A stretch of DNA of 64,000 bases from Desulfuromonas acetoxidans DSM 684 (GTDB lineage: Bacteria > Desulfobacterota > Desulfuromonadia > Desulfuromonadales > Desulfuromonadaceae): positions 1 to 64,000 of the forward strand of contig NZ_AAEW02000018.1 of NCBI RefSeq assembly GCF_000167355.1. The letters run 5' to 3'. Within the stretch, counting starts at the first letter, position 1; each line of letters starts with the position of its first letter. A program made the position numbers and the translations under genes. The notes beneath the pieces were generated by a model, which made no database searches, was not told where the DNA came from, and saw only the letters and a program-made list of their open reading frames with translations. Of this stretch, positions 8,654 to 20,446 are shown piece by piece.

Positions 8654-8968
8654 TTACGATGCTCCCTCCTTCTGTTCCGGTTCGGGATAGGGCTGCGGAT
8701 CACACAACAATTCCGGATTCACAGCCACCTTGCGGCACTTACCACAGATATAACGAAGATTATTAGGGAAATTCTGACAGCTTTCCGGCGGTTTCAAACT
8801 CGGCGTGCCACACCAATCACGCCGGCACCCTTTGCCCAAAGGTTGACACAAACGATCCACATCCAATGATACCGCGCCACAGCGGGCACACATAAACGCC
8901 TGGGTGTCATCCGGAACCGGAATGCATTTCGAAAGATCTTCCATGCGATCATGCTTTTCTTGGGTCAT
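8654..8968 (-). CDS. small Cys-rich (zinc-ribbon-like) protein
   Basis: A 104-residue protein with ten cysteines, including two CxxC knuckles (FMCARCGAV and YICGKCRKV) and a central C-x8-C-x4-C run, so it is probably metal-binding. No family is recognised. ATG 8968 follows AGGAG at good spacing. It is monocistronic, with its own terminator, and lies just beyond the leader-distal end of the CRISPR array. Confidence 0.65.
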   Translation of the reverse strand: MTQEKHDRMEDLSKCIPVPDDTQAFMCARCGAVSLDVDRLCQPLGKGCRRDWCGTPSLKPPESCQNFPNNLRYICGKCRKVAVNPELLCDPQPYPEPEQKEGAS

Positions 8969-9057
8969 AGACAACTCCTTTATATGGTTTGGAATGTAAG
9001 ATGGTTTATTACAAGTTTAGCATGGACGAAGGGAATGACGAGCGATGTCACTACTTG

Positions 9058-12000
9058 TTGTTCATCCCCGCATCTGCGGGGAACATAAAAAAACAAGTGC
9101 GCCTGTGGGCAGCCAGTTCGGTTCATCCCCGCATCTGCGGGGAACATGTCCGGCGTGATACGCCGATAGATGCCACTGCCGGTTCATCCCCGCATCTGCG
9201 GGGAACATGGAAGTATTACAAGCCGTGGCACTTTGAGCGGCGGTTCATCCCCGCATCTGCGGGGAACATCGATCTCCGCCGTTATCTGGGCGGTGATCGG
9301 ACGGTTCATCCCCGCATCTGCGGGGAACATGGCAACGACACCCGTAAAAAAATGGATATTACCGGTTCATCCCCGCATCTGCGGGGAACATTTTCATATA
9401 CCAGTTGTCTGTGGCGCTTGTTCCGGTTCATCCCCGCATCTGCGGGGAACATGTATTTTCAGGAGTAACAAAGGAATGTTAAGCCGGTTCATCCCCGCAT
9501 CTGCGGGGAACATCTGAATAGCATCCGACGCGACCCGGCAATCATCGGTTCATCCCCGCATTTGCGGGGAACATGATCGTCTTGGCGACAAAATGAGTTC
9601 CAGCGGCGGTTCATCCCCGCATCTGCGGGGAACATGGCAACCTCTGGGCGTGGTCACTGGCCGCTCTCGGTTCATCCCCGCATCTGCGGGGAACATATCT
9701 GCTCCATCACCGAAGCACCCTCAGCGCTCGGTTCATCCCCGCATCTGCGGGGAACATGATTATTTCTCCGAAAAGGGTCATTTTGAATCCGGTTCATCCC
9801 CGCATCTGCGGGGAACATGTTTGATTCTTCGAGCAACGCCAAAAAAACCTCGGTTCATCCCCGCATCTGCGGGGAACATCCTAAACACGTTGCCGTTGAT
9901 GGTGGCCTCGACGGTTCATCCCCGCATCTGCGGGGAACATGGCTCTCAATGAATCAGCAAGCAATATCGCACCGGTTCATCCCCGCATCTGCGGGGAACA
10001 TACAGTCTGTCCATGATTTTAGCCAGTCAGGTGCGGTTCATCCCCGCATCTGCGGGGAACATGACCACCGGAGAGACGACAGCAAAATGACCGCCGGTTC
10101 ATCCCCGCATCTGCGGGGAACATGACGTGATTTTGTCAATAAAAAGGTTGATGAGCGGTTCATCCCCGCATCTGCGGGGAACATCCATGACAAGCGGTAT
10201 GAAAATTGCCGCACGTCGGTTCATCCCCGCATCTGCGGGGAACATTTATTCGATGAGGTTGTCAAGGAGCGTGACGACGGTTCATCCCCGCATCTGCGGG
10301 GAACATGCATTAAAGCCGCGCTGCGTGGCATCCTCAATCGGTTCATCCCCGCATCTGCGGGGAACATTCGACAGCGTTGATGCCGTCATCGGCACCAAGC
10401 GGTTCATCCCCGCATCTGCGGGGAACATACGGACATAGCTTCAGGGTCATGGTCGGCCCCCGGTTCATCCCCGCATCTGCGGGGAACATGCTCGCGTGTC
10501 TGGGGCTGGCATTGTTGTGAACGGTTCATCCCCGCATCTGCGGGGAACATACCTGTCTGCCGTGATAAAAAAGGTCAACGAGCGGTTCATCCCCGCATCT
10601 GCGGGGAACATTCGCGTCGGATGCTATTTAGGTCTGGGAAAACCGGTTCATCCCCGCATCTGCGGGGAACATAGACGTGCAAGCTCTGCTTTTTCTTGTT
10701 CAAGCGGTTCATCCCCGCATCTGCGGGGAACATTGAAATTTGGTGAATTCCTGGTAGTAGTCCCACGGTTCATCCCCGCATCTGCGGGGAACATTTTACC
10801 AGAATAAGGAGTATTGATATGTCAGACGGTTCATCCCCGCATCTGCGGGGAACATAAAGGCATAGAGGTTTACCTAAACAGCAAGAACGGTTCATCCCCG
10901 CATCTGCGGGGAACATGCGGAATCCCTAAAGAGGACGCACGTTTTATTCGGTTCATCCCCGCATCTGCGGGGAACATACCAAGCTATCTGGTCGCACAAA
11001 CAATTGAGCCGGTTCATCCCCGCATCTGCGGGGAACATTTGAGAACAAAGACGCCAACAAAGGATGATAGCGGTTCATCCCCGCATCTGCGGGGAACATT
11101 GGATGTTCAATAGATTATGGCACTTCGAATGCGGTTCATCCCCGCATCTGCGGGGAACATCTTATCAAGATGTGAAGGGTTACCACTCAAAACGGTTCAT
11201 CCCCGCATCTGCGGGGAACATACCAAGCTATCTGGTCGCACAAACAATTGAGCCGGTTCATCCCCGCATCTGCGGGGAACATTCGTGTGCTGTTGCGCTC
11301 ATCTGTTTAGGCTCCGGTTCATCCCCGCATCTGCGGGGAACATTGTGGAGATAAAGGCTACTGCTGTGAAGAACACGGTTCATCCCCGCATCTGCGGGGA
11401 ACATGACGTTATCGACAGAGCAGAAGAACTAAATTTCGGTTCATCCCCGCATCTGCGGGGAACATTCAGTCAGCCCAATCGGATCAGAGGATGGTGTCGG
11501 TTCATCCCCGCATCTGCGGGGAACATGCTCGCAAGTGGGAACACACAAAGCATCTCCGCGGTTCATCCCCGCATCTGCGGGGAACATAACTATTTGATGA
11601 CAGCCGTTGACCTGAGTAACGGTTCATCCCCGCATCTGCGGGGAACATTGCTCAGGATAACGCAACGTGAACGCCATCCACGGTTCATCCCCGCATCTGC
11701 GGGGAACATAGCAACCTGAACAGCACCGGAATCAGGATCATCGGTTCATCCCCGCATCTGCGGGGAACATTTAATTTGGGTGGTATCTGGTGGGGTGAAA
11801 AGCGGTTCATCCCCGCATCTGCGGGGAACATTACCACCGCTGTGATGCTGAGGCATCGTACCACGGTTCATCCCCGCATCTGCGGGGAACATACGTTTTC
11901 AGGGTGGATCATTGCAACACCTACCGGTTCATCCCCGCATCTGCGGGGAACATTAACCTGTTCGTCTGTGAACTCTTTTCGCGCTCGGTTCATCCCCGCA

Positions 12001-15000
12001 TCTGCGGGGAACATCGGCAAAGCGGCAGGTCCAAACCTAACCAATACGGTTCATCCCCGCATCTGCGGGGAACATGCACCGTCCTTTGACCACTCTGGAA
12101 CTGGCGGCGGTTCATCCCCGCATCTGCGGGGAACATGATACAGCACCAGGCGCGCCCTTAAAATGATCCGGTTCATCCCCGCATCTGCGGGGAACATTGA
12201 CTATATTAGAGCAAGAGATCACGGGATGGCGGTTCATCCCCGCATCTGCGGGGAACATAAAAGGAGGCAAGAAAGCCAGTAATGACAGACCGGTTCATCC
12301 CCGCATCTGCGGGGAACATCTTTGTTGCGGCGCCCGCCTTGCTTGCCGTACCGGTTCATCCCCGCATCTGCGGGGAACATTGTCGAGGTTGAGGTTACTG
12401 TTGACGGAGTTACGGTTCATCCCCGCATCTGCGGGGAACATTGGCGTTGCGCTACTAACTACATCTATACCTACGGTTCATCCCCGCATCTGCGGGGAAC
12501 ATCACCTGCAAGCGCAAGTGCTGGCCCTATTTTACGGTTCATCCCCGCATCTGCGGGGAACATACCAGCATACTCAATCGCAGTGTTTAGCGTATCGGTT
12601 CATCCCCGCATCTGCGGGGAACATATACCTTCGAATCTAACAGTTCTCCATGACGCCGGTTCATCCCCGCATCTGCGGGGAACATCCCTGCCTCAAGCTC
12701 TTGCGCCCGAGTTAATCCGGTTCATCCCCGCATCTGCGGGGAACATTCGGGTGGTGGTGGAGGGTCAATCAACATCAACGGTTCATCCCCGCATCTGCGG
12801 GGAACATTTGATGAACTGGTAATTGAGCTACCGGAAAAACGGTTCATCCCCGCATCTGCGGGGAACATACGTGTTTGATGACATCCTGCTGGCTGCAGGC
12901 CGGTTCATCCCCGCATCTGCGGGGAACATTCATAAGAAATTGACCCTGGTTCCACTCCATACGGTTCATCCCCGCATCTGCGGGGAACATCGTGAAGATC
13001 AGGAGTACAGCATTATCCGTGCCGGTTCATCCCCGCATCTGCGGGGAACATCCCTGATGTACTGATGGATTTCCGCTATATCCCGGTTCATCCCCGCATC
13101 TGCGGGGAACATTATTAACACAACGGCCCCGGATCGCTCCGGGGCGGTTCATCCCCGCATCTGCGGGGAACATCGCGACGATCTTCGCCGGGGTTTCGAA
13201 GAGTGCGGTTCATCCCCGCATCTGCGGGGAACATCAGTCGGTGCCGCTCTTGATGCCAAACCGCAACGGTTCATCCCCGCATCTGCGGGGAACATGAAAC
13301 ACCGCCAGAGATTGGCCGGGAGAATCACGGTTCATCCCCGCATCTGCGGGGAACATTACTGGCTCCGGTGTTGAGGTCCAGAATACTTCGGTTCATCCCC
13401 GCATCTGCGGGGAACATGTGTTGACGGTTGGAAGAAGTTGCTCAGTCATCGGTTCATCCCCGCATCTGCGGGGAACATCGCGAGTGCGAATACTGCCAGA
13501 AATGCAGGGACGGTTCATCCCCGCATCTGCGGGGAACATTGTGGTTGTCCATCCATCTCTGCACGTTTTTTCGGTTCATCCCCGCATCTGCGGGGAACAT
13601 GTTTGCGATTCCAACTTGGCGCGCCTCCCTATCGGTTCATCCCCGCATCTGCGGGGAACATTATTCCAGATTCATTTTGGTGCTGTTTGTCTTCGGTTCA
13701 TCCCCGCATCTGCGGGGAACATGGCAGCGGACAGGCGTTGAAACTAGCAGAGAGCGGTTCATCCCCGCATCTGCGGGGAACATCTTGAATTTCCATTTTA
13801 AGCGCCTCTTTTGTGCGGTTCATCCCCGCATCTGCGGGGAACATCCAGCATGGAGGATGAAGAAAATGGCTAACCGCGGTTCATCCCCGCATCTGCGGGG
13901 AACATCGCAAAAATTCCTATATTTAATTACAGCAGGTCGGTTCATCCCCGCATCTGCGGGGAACATCCCAACGCCCCCGCCCAGCCAAGCGTTGCCAACG
14001 GTTCATCCCCGCATCTGCGGGGAACATCCACGCGGAAGGATAGCGGGCAAGAGATAGACCGGTTCATCCCCGCATCTGCGGGGAACATTTCTTCGGTCTC
14101 CTCTTTTCCTTCATCGGGCGCGGTTCATCCCCGCATCTGCGGGGAACATAACTGTAGCGTATCGTTTAGCGCAATGCCAGACGGTTCATCCCCGCATCTG
14201 CGGGGAACATAGTTCTGGAGATCCCCAAAGTTGATACAGGTACGGTTCATCCCCGCATCTGCGGGGAACATTTTGCCCCGCTGGTCAGGATGCAGGGGGT
14301 TAGCGGTTCATCCCCGCATCTGCGGGGAACATGGCTCGCATGGCGGCGACGTTCTGCGCTATTTCGGTTCATCCCCGCATCTGCGGGGAACATGTCTGTG
14401 CAAACCGAAGCTGTTGCGCCTCAATCGGTTCATCCCCGCATCTGCGGGGAACATCTGTCAGAGCTATTTTGATTGTTACGGAAGAACGGTTCATCCCCGC
14501 ATCTGCGGGGAACATTATAGTCCTGTGCAAACTTCAGTTGACTATCGCGGTTCATCCCCGCATCTGCGGGGAACATTTAAGCCCCATAGCCGCCACCTGC
14601 ACAGCTTCCGGTTCATCCCCGCATCTGCGGGGAACATTGAATTTTCAGCCACGCTTAAGGCTGTTGAGACGGTTCATCCCCGCATCTGCGGGGAACATTG
14701 CCCACTCGTTTACGACAGCCTTTAATGCATCGGTTCATCCCCGCATCTGCGGGGAACATCAAGGCGCGGTCAGTAGTTATCTCAACGTCAACGGTTCATC
14801 CCCGCATCTGCGGGGAACATTGTCAGAAATCCAAGCCGCCATTGATATTGGGCGGTTCATCCCCGCATCTGCGGGGAACATGTAAAATACCGCTTTCTTG
14901 CCACCGCTACCCCAGGTTCATCCCCGCATCTGCGGGGAACATACCGTCTTTGCCTTGTCCATCACGATTACGGGCGGTTCATCCCCGCATCTGCGGGGAA

Positions 15001-15613
15001 CATGTCGTCGAGCGCATCCTGGTACCCGGCTTCGCCGGTTCATCCCCGCATCTGCGGGGAACATGGCTTCCGCATCGGCCACCACCACGGTGCTGATGGT
15101 TCATCCCCGCATCTGCGGGGAACATGGGGTCGTTACCTCCGTACAGAATCCAAAAAACGGTTCATCCCCGCATCTGCGGGGAACATCCCGGTGCTGTCTG
15201 CTGCGGCATTGGCAATGCCGGTTCATCCCCGCATCTGCGGGGAACATGGGTCAGGCGCAAAGCCGATGCCCTCCAGCCACGGTTCATCTCCGCATCTGCG
15301 GGGAACATGAGGCTTTCGACCAGTGATCCGTAAAACAGTTCGGTTCATCCCCGCATCTGCGGGGAACATGGCGCGCTCTTCGTCGGTGAAGGTAAATGTG
15401 TCGGTTCATCCCCGCATCTGCGGGGAACATTATGCCTAAGCTGCGTTGTAACTCGTAGGATGCGGTTCATCCCCGCATCTGCGGGGAACATAGCTATTTC
15501 AGACGACAGCAATTTCACTATCTCGGTTCATCCCCGCATCTGCGGGGAACATGTTTTTTCATCTTGGACAAACAAAGTCATCAACGGTTCATCCCCGCAT
15601 CTGCGGGGAACAT
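9058..15613 (-). CRISPR. type I-E CRISPR array, 108 repeats / 107 spacers
   Basis: A 29-bp repeat recurs every 61 bp (32-bp spacers). Starts follow 9058+61n exactly at every point checked (n=31, 35, 48, 70, 85, 96, 99, 102, 107). The repeat has the palindromic core CCCCGCATCTGCGGGG. On the minus strand it starts ATGTTCCCCGC and ends GGGGATGAACCG, matching the I-E consensus form and pointing away from the cas operon. The leader-proximal repeat is therefore 15585-15613 and the oldest is 9058-9086, whose final two bases have decayed (AA for CG). Only five variant repeats were seen: 9058, 9546, 14914, 15097 and 15280. Spacer 10978-11009 is repeated exactly at 11222-11253. Long plus-strand reading frames here are repeat translation artefacts. 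Confidence 0.99.
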
Positions 15614-15707
15614 ACTATTTATATCTATTCGTATTTATTCAGTTTTCAATGAACTGTTTTTTCTACCAGAAAAAGAAGGGCTATCTACATCTCTTTAGAA
15701 ACACGAA
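15614..15707 (-). promoter_or_regulatory. CRISPR leader
   Basis: A 94-bp AT-rich stretch between the cas2 stop and the first repeat, on the side expected for a minus-strand I-E array. It contains a small CAGTT/AACTG inverted repeat around 15641-15657 with a partial IHF-like TTTCAATGAACTG. It should hold the pre-crRNA promoter and the integration-host signals. Confidence 0.7.
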
Positions 15708-16925
<1,218 letters not shown>

Positions 16926-16929
<4 letters not shown>

Positions 16930-17090
16930 TGTCCTCCCTCCTGTTCGTTGAGACCAGGTATTGACTCGGTCTTGTCGGCTTCACGACGAACACGATTGGG
17001 TTCCTTCTTGGCATCCTTTTTATAGCCCCAATAGGCCCCCTTGCCCTTTTTTGCGCCGCTATGTTCGATCTTTTTGGCTTCATTGGCCAT
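16926..17090 (-). CDS. 54-aa basic protein inside the cas operon
   Basis: ATG 17090 follows GGAG at 7-nt spacing. The frame runs 54 codons and ends in a TGA overlapping the cas1 ATG. The product begins MANEAKKIEHSGAKKGKG and is Lys/Gly-rich at the N terminus, with a YWGYKKDAKKEPNRVRRE segment and an acidic tail. No hydrophobic segment or known domain is visible. The ribosome-binding site, tight coupling and lack of wasted bases argue that it is a real gene. Standard I-E operons have cas6e directly followed by cas1, so this is an extra component. A role in adaptation or nucleic-acid binding is speculation. Confidence 0.65.
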
Positions 17091-17110
17091 GGAGTGGCTC
17101 CTTTAGAACG

Positions 17111-17716
17111 TTATGCTCGTGCCAAAGACAACATCCCGCAGCCAAACCCTTTTGCAGGACCAATACCGTTTTCAATCAAATCCATCAACGCTGCTTCATT
17201 CTCAACTTTGAGAACACCTTGAAAACGAACGGGCTGAATTTTCCCAACACGACGCTCCTTGGCTTTGCGAAAATTCATCGGTAAACGTTTTTCGGCGATC
17301 AGGGTTTCTAACTCTGCGCAGCCAGCCAGTTTACGTTCCAACCACTGTCGCCATTCTTCGTCACGAATTAACGGCACACGGCATTTTTTCACCTCTCCTT
17401 GCCGATTAAGCCGTCCACTTTCGTCGAGAATGGTCTTAACAGGATTACCAATTACCATAAAACGGAGTCGCTGCCCGGACCGCAATCGAGGCACGTATTC
17501 CCGTGTCGCCAGCAGGGATGCATCACGTGTTGCGCACTCGGGTTTTCTTTGCGATTGCAACAAAATTTCCGCCTGCTGCTGCCCCATTCGCTCCACTCGA
17601 AACAGATAATCACGCTGTGCATCGGCATCTGAAGGAAACAGGTTCCATAATATTCGATGGATTTCATACGGATTGCGACATGCAGCCCCTTTGATCATGA
17701 TTTTACTCAGATACAT
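17111..17716 (-). CDS. cas6e: Cas6e (CasE) crRNA endoribonuclease
   Basis: A 201-residue ferredoxin-fold RNase. From ATG 17716 (GGAGG upstream) the protein starts MYLSKIMIKG and places His at residue 20 (NPYEIHRIL), the position of the catalytic His of E. coli CasE. The C-terminal glycine-rich loop GIGPAKGFGCGMLSLARA is the Cas6 signature. Known Cas6e cleaves the repeat hairpin to make mature crRNAs. The start overlaps the cas5e stop by 14 bp. Confidence 0.95.
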   Translation of the reverse strand: MYLSKIMIKGAACRNPYEIHRILWNLFPSDADAQRDYLFRVERMGQQQAEILLQSQRKPECATRDASLLATREYVPRLRSGQRLRFMVIGNPVKTILDESGRLNRQGEVKKCRVPLIRDEEWRQWLERKLAGCAELETLIAEKRLPMNFRKAKERRVGKIQPVRFQGVLKVENEAALMDLIENGIGPAKGFGCGMLSLARA

Positions 17717-18389
17717 GCGGTCCTCCGTAAATATAGACAGTGCGAGAGGCAAATTGACGTGGTTGATTGATCATCGGCACATCACGCAAACGGATACTGC
17801 GATCCGCCAGGCCATCAATATCAGCATCCGTGAACACCACGCCACCAGCCCCCTCGCATTGTTCAAAAGCTTGCAAAGGATTTTGTGCCGAAACCTTTCG
17901 GGAGAAGAGAGGCTGTGCCAGCGGACAACTGCGCCGTCCCAGATAGGGGGTAAAAATCGGCTTTTTGATCGCCCTTTCCAGATCAGCCAGTGAAACGGTG
18001 GCTCCAGCATCGACCCAAATTGCAACGGTGAATTCAGCGTCTTGAAGGTATTCCCGCCACGTCTGGATGGTTTCATGACTTTTTAAACCACTGTAATTCT
18101 GGCGCGCGTCCTGAACGGTGTGGTAATCCGTCATTTTAATCACCGTTAAAGGACAAGTGCTGCCTGCTGTTTTGACATGACGAACCTCTTTGCGTACCGC
18201 AAAATGAACACTGTCCGCCAACTGTTGCAAGCGACCATGCTCGTTACGACGAATTCCAAGGCAGGCACCGAGCAAACCAAGTAGAGCGCTGAGCGTCGGA
18301 AAATTTCCCGACGAGCGGGTCCCCTCAAAACTATGTTCACCCCAGGCCTGCATCGGACCTTGTAGTTTGAGAATCAGAAAATCCTCCAT
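17703..18389 (-). CDS. cas5e: Cas5e (CasD) Cascade subunit
   Basis: A 228-residue protein with the Cas5e start FLILKLQGPMQAWGEHSFEGTR, the SALLGLLGACLGI helix (about 35-47), PIFTPYLGRRSCPLAQPLF (about 143-161) and the C-terminal RDVP/YIYGGPH segment. Known Cas5e caps the 5' handle of the crRNA in Cascade. It starts 3 bp after cas7e. Confidence 0.95.
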   Translation of the reverse strand: MEDFLILKLQGPMQAWGEHSFEGTRSSGNFPTLSALLGLLGACLGIRRNEHGRLQQLADSVHFAVRKEVRHVKTAGSTCPLTVIKMTDYHTVQDARQNYSGLKSHETIQTWREYLQDAEFTVAIWVDAGATVSLADLERAIKKPIFTPYLGRRSCPLAQPLFSRKVSAQNPLQAFEQCEGAGGVVFTDADIDGLADRSIRLRDVPMINQPRQFASRTVYIYGGPHVSE

Positions 18390-18392
18390 AGC

Positions 18393-19487
18393 TTACCCCT
18401 CACCATTATTGCGCACCCAGGTTTTCAATTCTTCAAGGTTCGTCTTGACAGCAATCCCCTCTGGAATTTCTGATTTTGCCAAGGAAAACTGCGCGCACTG
18501 TTCATCCAGACCGTATCCGATATGCACACGTTGCCAATAATCCTGCAGTGCCGTCATTGAGGGTTCCCGAAAGCCACTGCCGTTATGTTGCATGATGGGT
18601 TTTTCAAAAGCATTCGCGAGAGAAATGGGAAGGTCGGAAAACGAAACCAGCGCCAGATCCGCCACATTGTGTGCAGCAAAACTCTGTTGCTTGGCCGAAG
18701 GAACCACGGTCGCCATCATGTACAAAAGGTGGGAAGCAATTTCCAACGCTTTTTCCCGTGATGCGTTGCCAAGATTTTCCTGCAATTGGCCGAGATTCAG
18801 GCTGGCATAACGATAAAAGACGCCACTGGAAAATTCCTGCGTATCAAGATGACCAGAACCTTGTTCCTGAAGGTCATCCACGGCGGTAAACCAGTCAATA
18901 TCGGAATCAACAGCGTGTGTCGTTAAAGCGTGCGCCATAGCCAGAGCACCATCCACCTGACCAAGCTCACTGAGCAAGCCGGAGGTTGCCATGCGTCCAG
19001 ACAGGGCTATATCCAGTCCGCCAACCAATGTCTTGCGCATGGATTCGACAGAGTCTTTCAGTTGTTTGATCAAGGCCTTGTCATCCACTCCCTCGTTCTG
19101 AGCCTTTTTGACCTGTTCACAAAACCAGGAAAACTCTTCAAGCGCCCAGGGAGCAACGGCATCCCCTTCGACAATGCCATCAACGGCAACATCTTTTTCA
19201 ATCAAAAGTTTCATTGTTTTTTCAATAATCTCAACAGGGAAACGGCCCTCAAGTTCCGCAATAAACCTGTCCCGCAATTGACTCAGATGCTTTGTTCTAA
19301 TGCTACCTTCACCCAGGTTGTCCGCATAATAATCGCTTTTTCTCATAGCGCGTTTAAGGCTCTGACTGGAAACACGTACCCGGCGAACACCACCGAAAAT
19401 TGCAGATTTCTGCATGTTCATGTCATCACGGTTCAGACAGGAAGGGCTATGGGAAATCAGGATGTGAAAATTGACGTAATTCTTCAT
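18393..19487 (-). CDS. cas7e: Cas7e (CasC) Cascade backbone subunit
   Basis: A 364-residue protein starting [19 protein letters not shown], then [20 protein letters not shown] (about 33-52), the classic Cas7e/Cse4 signature, with a long helical middle and the [15 protein letters not shown] segment (about 222-236). Six copies form the crRNA-binding filament in known Cascade. GGAGGAATAACCC precedes the ATG. Confidence 0.95.
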   Translation of the reverse strand: MKNYVNFHILISHSPSCLNRDDMNMQKSAIFGGVRRVRVSSQSLKRAMRKSDYYADNLGEGSIRTKHLSQLRDRFIAELEGRFPVEIIEKTMKLLIEKDVAVDGIVEGDAVAPWALEEFSWFCEQVKKAQNEGVDDKALIKQLKDSVESMRKTLVGGLDIALSGRMATSGLLSELGQVDGALAMAHALTTHAVDSDIDWFTAVDDLQEQGSGHLDTQEFSSGVFYRYASLNLGQLQENLGNASREKALEIASHLLYMMATVVPSAKQQSFAAHNVADLALVSFSDLPISLANAFEKPIMQHNGSGFREPSMTALQDYWQRVHIGYGLDEQCAQFSLAKSEIPEGIAVKTNLEELKTWVRNNGEG

Positions 19488-19502
19488 GGGTTATTCCTCC
19501 GA

Positions 19503-19970
19503 TTATTTATCTGACTGATTGATGAAAAAATCTTCGAGCAAATCACGTTTACTGCGTTCGTTGTAATCCCAGTACCACAGCTGTTTTGCCATAAGCGGCC
19601 AATGCACTTTAGGTTCAACCTGTTTGAGGATACGGCGCAACTGGATCATGTCGTTGGGGGTCTGGTTGCGGATCACCTGGATCATGCGGCTTTCGGAAAC
19701 TGCTGGTCGCTCTCCTTTGCGGCCACCTGCCAAAGCAGCCCCTAAAGAAATCTTTTGTTCCGTATGCTCAATGCAGGGCAGGCAAAAAATCAGCCTTTGA
19801 TAGGCTTTCTTTTGCCATTCTTTTTCTCCGCGTCCGCCGAACAGACGATAAAAGGCCGGCACTTCCAGCAGATCGTCCGGTTTGGTGCAGCGTCTCAATT
19901 CAGCTTTGGAACCATTCGGCAAAGACTTCCAGGCCTGGTACAGCTCCATAAAATCATTTTCTTTTGTCAT
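19503..19970 (-). CDS. cse2: Cse2 (CasB) small Cascade subunit
   Basis: A 155-residue all-helical basic protein. The features LYQAWKSLPNGSKAELRRC, VPAFYRLFGGRG and the C-terminal WPLMAKQLWYWDYNERSKRD are typical of Cse2. Known Cse2 dimers stabilise the displaced strand. ATG 19970 follows GGGGGGAG; before the IS insertion it overlapped the cse1 3' end by 17 bp. It now sits 83 bp from the IS end, so expression depends on read-through of the IS or a promoter near its end. Confidence 0.92.
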   Translation of the reverse strand: MTKENDFMELYQAWKSLPNGSKAELRRCTKPDDLLEVPAFYRLFGGRGEKEWQKKAYQRLIFCLPCIEHTEQKISLGAALAGGRKGERPAVSESRMIQVIRNQTPNDMIQLRRILKQVEPKVHWPLMAKQLWYWDYNERSKRDLLEDFFINQSDK

Positions 19971-20053
19971 CAACTCCCCCCTCCTTCAGAGGTTTAAGTG
20001 CGTTGAGGTGTTTAAAAAGAACCCGACGGGCTATCGCCATAGTGTGAATCAGA
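19954..20053 (-). pseudogene. orphaned 3' end of cse1, cut off by the IS
   Basis: Joining 21276 to 20050 (removing the IS and one AGA) keeps the cse1 frame open for 31 more codons, beginning IHTMAIARRVLFKHLN, then a TGA at 19954-19956. The restored gene overlaps cse2 by 17 bp, a normal arrangement in cas operons. This stretch is the severed native C-terminus. Confidence 0.8.
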
Positions 20054-20114
20054 GGGTTCTACCCCGAATTTACGGACACTTCAAAAAAGCCTATAGTGGG
20101 CTAAAGGAGTGTTT

Positions 20115-20402
20115 ATGTCTAAGAGAAGAAAATTCAGTCAGGAATTTAAACGTGGGGCAGTAGAACAGGCTTGCCAGCCTAATGTCAGTTGCGCTCAGGT
20201 TGCAAGAGAACTCGGTATCAATGCCAACCTGCTTTCACGGTGGAAGCGAGAGGCTGAGGCAGAGGGCCGCCATGCCTTTGGCGGGACTGGAAATCCCAGA
20301 GATGATGAGGTTGCAGCTCTTAAACGTGAATTAGCCCGGGTAAAAAAGGAACGGGATTTTTTACGCGAAGCGGCAACGTTCTTTGCCAGGGAGTCGTCCT
20401 GA
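20115..20402 (+). CDS. IS3-family transposase OrfA (HTH subunit)
   Basis: A protein of about 95 residues: an N-terminal helix-turn-helix ([18 protein letters not shown], then [18 protein letters not shown]) and a C-terminal leucine-zipper-like coil ([27 protein letters not shown]), the IS3 OrfA plan. AGGAG precedes the ATGs at 20109 and 20115 (position approximate between the two). In IS3 elements programmed -1 frameshifting fuses OrfA to OrfB; OrfB here is in the -1 frame. Confidence 0.9.
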   Translation: MSKRRKFSQEFKRGAVEQACQPNVSCAQVARELGINANLLSRWKREAEAEGRHAFGGTGNPRDDEVAALKRELARVKKERDFLREAATFFARESS

Positions 20403-20446
20403 AGTATCAGGCGGTTCAACGTTGTCGCAATGAATTTCCTATTCGC

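Noticed and set aside
8989-15333. About twenty overlapping plus-strand reading frames rich in HPRICGEH, SSPHLRGT and FIPASAGN
   Set aside because: These are translations of the CRISPR repeat in three frames; the 61-bp period gives open frames by chance. No ribosome-binding sites or families.
9058-15613. Self-targeting spacers against this window
   Set aside because: No spacer was noticed matching sequence elsewhere in the window by eye; this was not exhaustive and needs an alignment search.
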